Of a DNA stretch of 64,000 nucleotides, positions 61,755 to 64,000 are shown in pieces. Position 1 is the stretch's first letter. Each line of letters starts with the position of its first letter. The translations under genes were made by a program, and so were the position numbers. The DNA lies in contig NZ_CP041335.1 of assembly GCF_008033135.1 (NCBI RefSeq), positions 3,787,925-3,851,924 of the forward strand, given 5' to 3'. This DNA is from Chitinolyticbacter meiyuanensis. GTDB taxonomy: Bacteria > Pseudomonadota > Gammaproteobacteria > Burkholderiales > Chitinibacteraceae. The notes beneath the pieces are model-generated. The model searched no databases. It was not told the DNA's origin and worked only from the letters and a program-made list of their open reading frames with translations.

Positions 61755-61776
61755 GGTACTGCCCCTGCTCTATGGC

Positions 61777-63447
61777 TTACTGCAGCGCGTTGAAGTACGC
61801 ACGATGCTGGGTCGAGAATTCAAAGTTGTTGAACTTGTCCCAGTTGATCGACCACGTCATCAGGCCGCGCATGTTCGGGTACGAAGCCGACGGCTTGTAG
61901 CTGCCGCAGTTGGTACCCTTGATCAGGCAATCGAGCGCCTTGTGCACTTCCGCAACACTGGTGAAGCCACCGCCGGCATTGCCGTTGGCCGGCAGACCGA
62001 ACGCCACCTGCTCCTGGCGCAGCGCCGGGAACTGGAAGTTGGTGCCTGCAACCTTGAAGCCCTTCAGCAACATGTCGGTCATCGCCACGTGGAAATCGGC
62101 GTTGCCCATGGTGTGGTACTGGCCGTCGAGACCGGTGATCGGGCCCGAGTTGTAGTCCTGCACGTGGAGCAGCGTCAGATCGTTGCGCATCGCGTAGATC
62201 ACCGGCAGGTAGGCACCGGCGCGACGATCGCAACCAAGGCAGTTGCCGCCGTAGAAGCTGTAGCCCAGCTGCACGAAGAAGGTCTCGGGGGCCATGGTCA
62301 GCACGAACTTGCTGCCGTACTTGGCCTTGAGCTGCTTCAGCGCGCTGATCAGGTTGACGATCACCGGCGAAGTCGGGTTGGCGACATCGTTGTCATTGGC
62401 GTTGAGCTCGAGCGAGTGGCCTTCGAAGTCGACATCCAGACCGTCCAAACCGTACTTGTCGATGATGCTCGACACCGAATTGACGAAGGCGGTCGCGGCA
62501 GATGGGCTTTCCAGACGCACTTGGCCGTTGGCGCCGCCGATCGAGATCAGTACCTTCTTGCCCTTGGCCTGCTTGGCCTTGATTGCCGCCATGAACTCGG
62601 CTTCCGATTCCACGTTCGGGCATTCGGTGGCCGGGCACAGCTTGAAGGCAACTTGGCCGGACGTGGCCGAAGTCGGCTCGGCAAACGACAGGTTGATGAT
62701 GTCCCAGGCATCCGAAATGTCGTTCATACGGATGTAACCCGAGCCGTTGGCAAAGCTGGTGTGCATATAGCCAACCAGCACGCGCTTGGGCAGACCATCG
62801 CTACCCGGCGTCGGCGTCGGGCCCACTGGGGTCGGCGACGGGGTCGGACCGACCGGGGTCGGGGTGGCCGTCGGGCCTACCGGGGTCGGCGTCGGGGTGG
62901 CCGGCTTCGGCGTCGGTGTCGGGGTGGGCGAGCCACCACCACAGTTGCCGATGTTCTTCCATACACCCCAGTCACCCGATTGCGCCGGGTTGTCGCCCTG
63001 CGTCCACCACTTGGCTTCATAGTTCACGCCGTTGTAGGTGACACGCTGGCCACCGGTGTAGACAGTGCTGCTACCCCACGCGGTGTAGCAGGTGGTCGGT
63101 GCCGGGGTCGGTGTGGCAACGGCCGGCGTCGGCGTGGCCACCACCGGGGTGGGGGTCGCACCGATCGGGGTCGGCGTCGGGGTGGCCGGCGACGGGGTCG
63201 GCGTGCCACCGGTGGTCGCGCCCAGGTCCTTCCACAGCGTGGGGGTGCCAGCCGGGTTCCAGTTGGCGCCGACGTAGGCGGTATGCGTCACCAGCGACTG
63301 GTAGTCGCGACCGTTGTAGGTCACCACGGTACCGGCGGCATAGGTGTTGCCTTCCTGCCATGCCGGTGCGGCATGGGCGGCCATCACGCCACCGGCCAGC
63401 ACGGCTGCCGCGATCAGGCGAGTCATCAGTTTGTTCGTGAAAAGCAC
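61777..63447 (-). CDS. secreted chitinase 4: CBM-CBM-GH18
   Basis: A 556-residue precursor starting at GTG 63447, chosen because AAGGAG lies seven bases upstream and the resulting signal peptide (MLFTNKLMTRLIAAAVLAGG, cleavage near MAAHA) aligns with its neighbours. An ATG at 63426 would lack a ribosome binding site. CBM5/12-type modules lie near 34-83 and 123-175, then Thr-Pro-Val linkers and a GH18 domain from about 212. The catalytic motif DGLDVDFE is intact. The barrel is related to that of chitinases 1 and 3 but clearly diverged (SFYGGNCLGCDRRAG insert). Confidence 0.93.
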   Translation of the reverse strand: MLFTNKLMTRLIAAAVLAGGVMAAHAAPAWQEGNTYAAGTVVTYNGRDYQSLVTHTAYVGANWNPAGTPTLWKDLGATTGGTPTPSPATPTPTPIGATPTPVVATPTPAVATPTPAPTTCYTAWGSSTVYTGGQRVTYNGVNYEAKWWTQGDNPAQSGDWGVWKNIGNCGGGSPTPTPTPKPATPTPTPVGPTATPTPVGPTPSPTPVGPTPTPGSDGLPKRVLVGYMHTSFANGSGYIRMNDISDAWDIINLSFAEPTSATSGQVAFKLCPATECPNVESEAEFMAAIKAKQAKGKKVLISIGGANGQVRLESPSAATAFVNSVSSIIDKYGLDGLDVDFEGHSLELNANDNDVANPTSPVIVNLISALKQLKAKYGSKFVLTMAPETFFVQLGYSFYGGNCLGCDRRAGAYLPVIYAMRNDLTLLHVQDYNSGPITGLDGQYHTMGNADFHVAMTDMLLKGFKVAGTNFQFPALRQEQVAFGLPANGNAGGGFTSVAEVHKALDCLIKGTNCGSYKPSASYPNMRGLMTWSINWDKFNNFEFSTQHRAYFNALQ

Positions 63448-63473
63448 TCTCCATCTCCTTCTTGTTGCACTAC

Positions 63474-63505
63474 AAAAACCCGTGCCCCGTCCGACTGGAC
63501 GGGGC
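63474..63505 (-). terminator. terminator after chitinase 5
   Basis: On the minus strand GCCCCGTCC / GGACGGGGC (loop AGTC) is followed by ACGGGTTTTTG. It lies 17 bp after the stop of the last gene and upstream of the chitinase 4 start. Confidence 0.65.
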
Positions 63506-63521
63506 TTGGGCACTTACATCA

Positions 63522-64000
63522 TTACTTGATGCTCTTGATCAGGTCCTGGCACTGGGCCACCGTCACGTTCTCGCCGCACGTGGCGATCTGGTCACGCGGC
63601 TTGCCATCGGCCACATCGCTCACTAGGCTATTCCCCAGCACGTGGTTCACGGCGTTGGTGTTGTAGCCGTTGTCCTGCTCCACCTGCCAGAAGAACACGC
63701 CCGCGAGCTTCTTGTCCTTGGCGTACTGCGCCTTGAGGCCGGCGGTGCGCGGCGTTTCGATCGAGATGTACGACCAGCCAGCAGTACCGATCGGGTTCAC
63801 CAGGAAATCGGCGTTGGACAACACGTCGGTATACAGGTGGTAGCCATTGCGCGGCTTGATGTCCTTGTCCAGATAGTTCTGGTAAAGGTCATAGCCTTCG
63901 ACCACGCCGGCTTCCCACGAACCTACGCCGGCGATGCCGGTGATGAAGGCGGCACCGGTCCAGTTCGGGTCACCGAAGGTGGAATTCCCCTTCAGGCCGT
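63522..64000 (-). CDS. chitinase 5, C-terminal part of a GH18 enzyme (cut by window edge)
   Basis: About 159 C-terminal residues are visible; the frame is open to the window end, so the N terminus lies beyond 64000. GH18 subfamily features are present: GVGSWEAGVVEGYDLY, the domain-closing SYISIETPRTAGLKAQYAKD and the last-strand AGVFFWQVEQDNG with the conserved Trp of the active site. The catalytic DxxDxDxE would lie outside the window. It differs from the other four chitinases and resembles larger Serratia-ChiA-like or ChiC-like enzymes. The ORF beginning at 63905 is only an internal GTG, not a start. Confidence 0.88.
   Translation of the reverse strand, partial: GLKGNSTFGDPNWTGAAFITGIAGVGSWEAGVVEGYDLYQNYLDKDIKPRNGYHLYTDVLSNADFLVNPIGTAGWSYISIETPRTAGLKAQYAKDKKLAGVFFWQVEQDNGYNTNAVNHVLGNSLVSDVADGKPRDQIATCGENVTVAQCQDLIKSIK

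Overview
The window looks like the chromosome of a GC-rich, chitin-degrading betaproteobacterium, probably Neisseriales and close to the Chitinibacteraceae. This is inferred from gene content: an rsxABCDGE-nth operon, a fmt-rsmB-DUF4390-ntrYX-trkAH run, a class I PHA synthase, a 16S-Ile-Ala-23S-5S operon and a dense block of GH18 chitinases. No species can be named from this alone.

Layout. 37-435: small exported protein, not recognised. 564-7688 (minus): Rnf/Rsx electron-transport operon ending in nth, with an RBBP9-like hydrolase and a HAD-fold protein inserted between rsxC and rsxD. 7780-9662 (minus): pyrD and folD. 9846-10245 (plus): promoter, tRNA-Pro, tRNA-Arg, tRNA-His and terminator. 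10420-13841: a decayed IS21-family element truncated by an IS3-family element. 13905-19496 (minus): complete rRNA operon with terminator, processing stems, two boxA sites and a promoter. 19681-21396: phaC. 21479-23204 (minus): murU and amgK, divergent from lptD-surA-pdxA-rsmA (23258-28507, plus). 28587-32658 (plus): a polar amino-acid ABC transporter with two ATPase genes. 32720-40552 (minus): GGDEF/EAL protein, topA, smg, dprA and a LysM protein. 40703-50454 (plus): def, fmt, rsmB, DUF4390, ntrY, ntrX, trkA, trkH. 50527-51501 (minus): a diguanylate cyclase. 51621-54041 (plus): mpl and a DUF2167 protein. 54071-55087 (minus): murB. 55201-64000 (minus): five GH18 chitinase genes, the last cut by the window edge.

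How the genes work together. AmgK and MurU recycle MurNAc to UDP-MurNAc, Mpl re-ligates recovered tripeptide, and MurB makes UDP-MurNAc de novo. LptD and SurA belong to outer-membrane biogenesis. Def, Fmt and RsmB serve translation. NtrYX and TrkAH sense and handle envelope or ion status. The chitinases are secreted; four have an intact N terminus in the window, and each of these carries paired CBM5/12-type modules and Thr-Pro linkers before one of several GH18 domains. Two of them share an exactly identical 960 bp catalytic-domain segment. I found no CRISPR array, prophage or clear new defence system. The most unusual items are the exact catalytic-domain duplication, the two genes inserted in the rsx operon, unassigned modules in the largest chitinase, partial tRNA-Ile copies in the rRNA spacer, and an NtrX with a degenerate ATPase domain.
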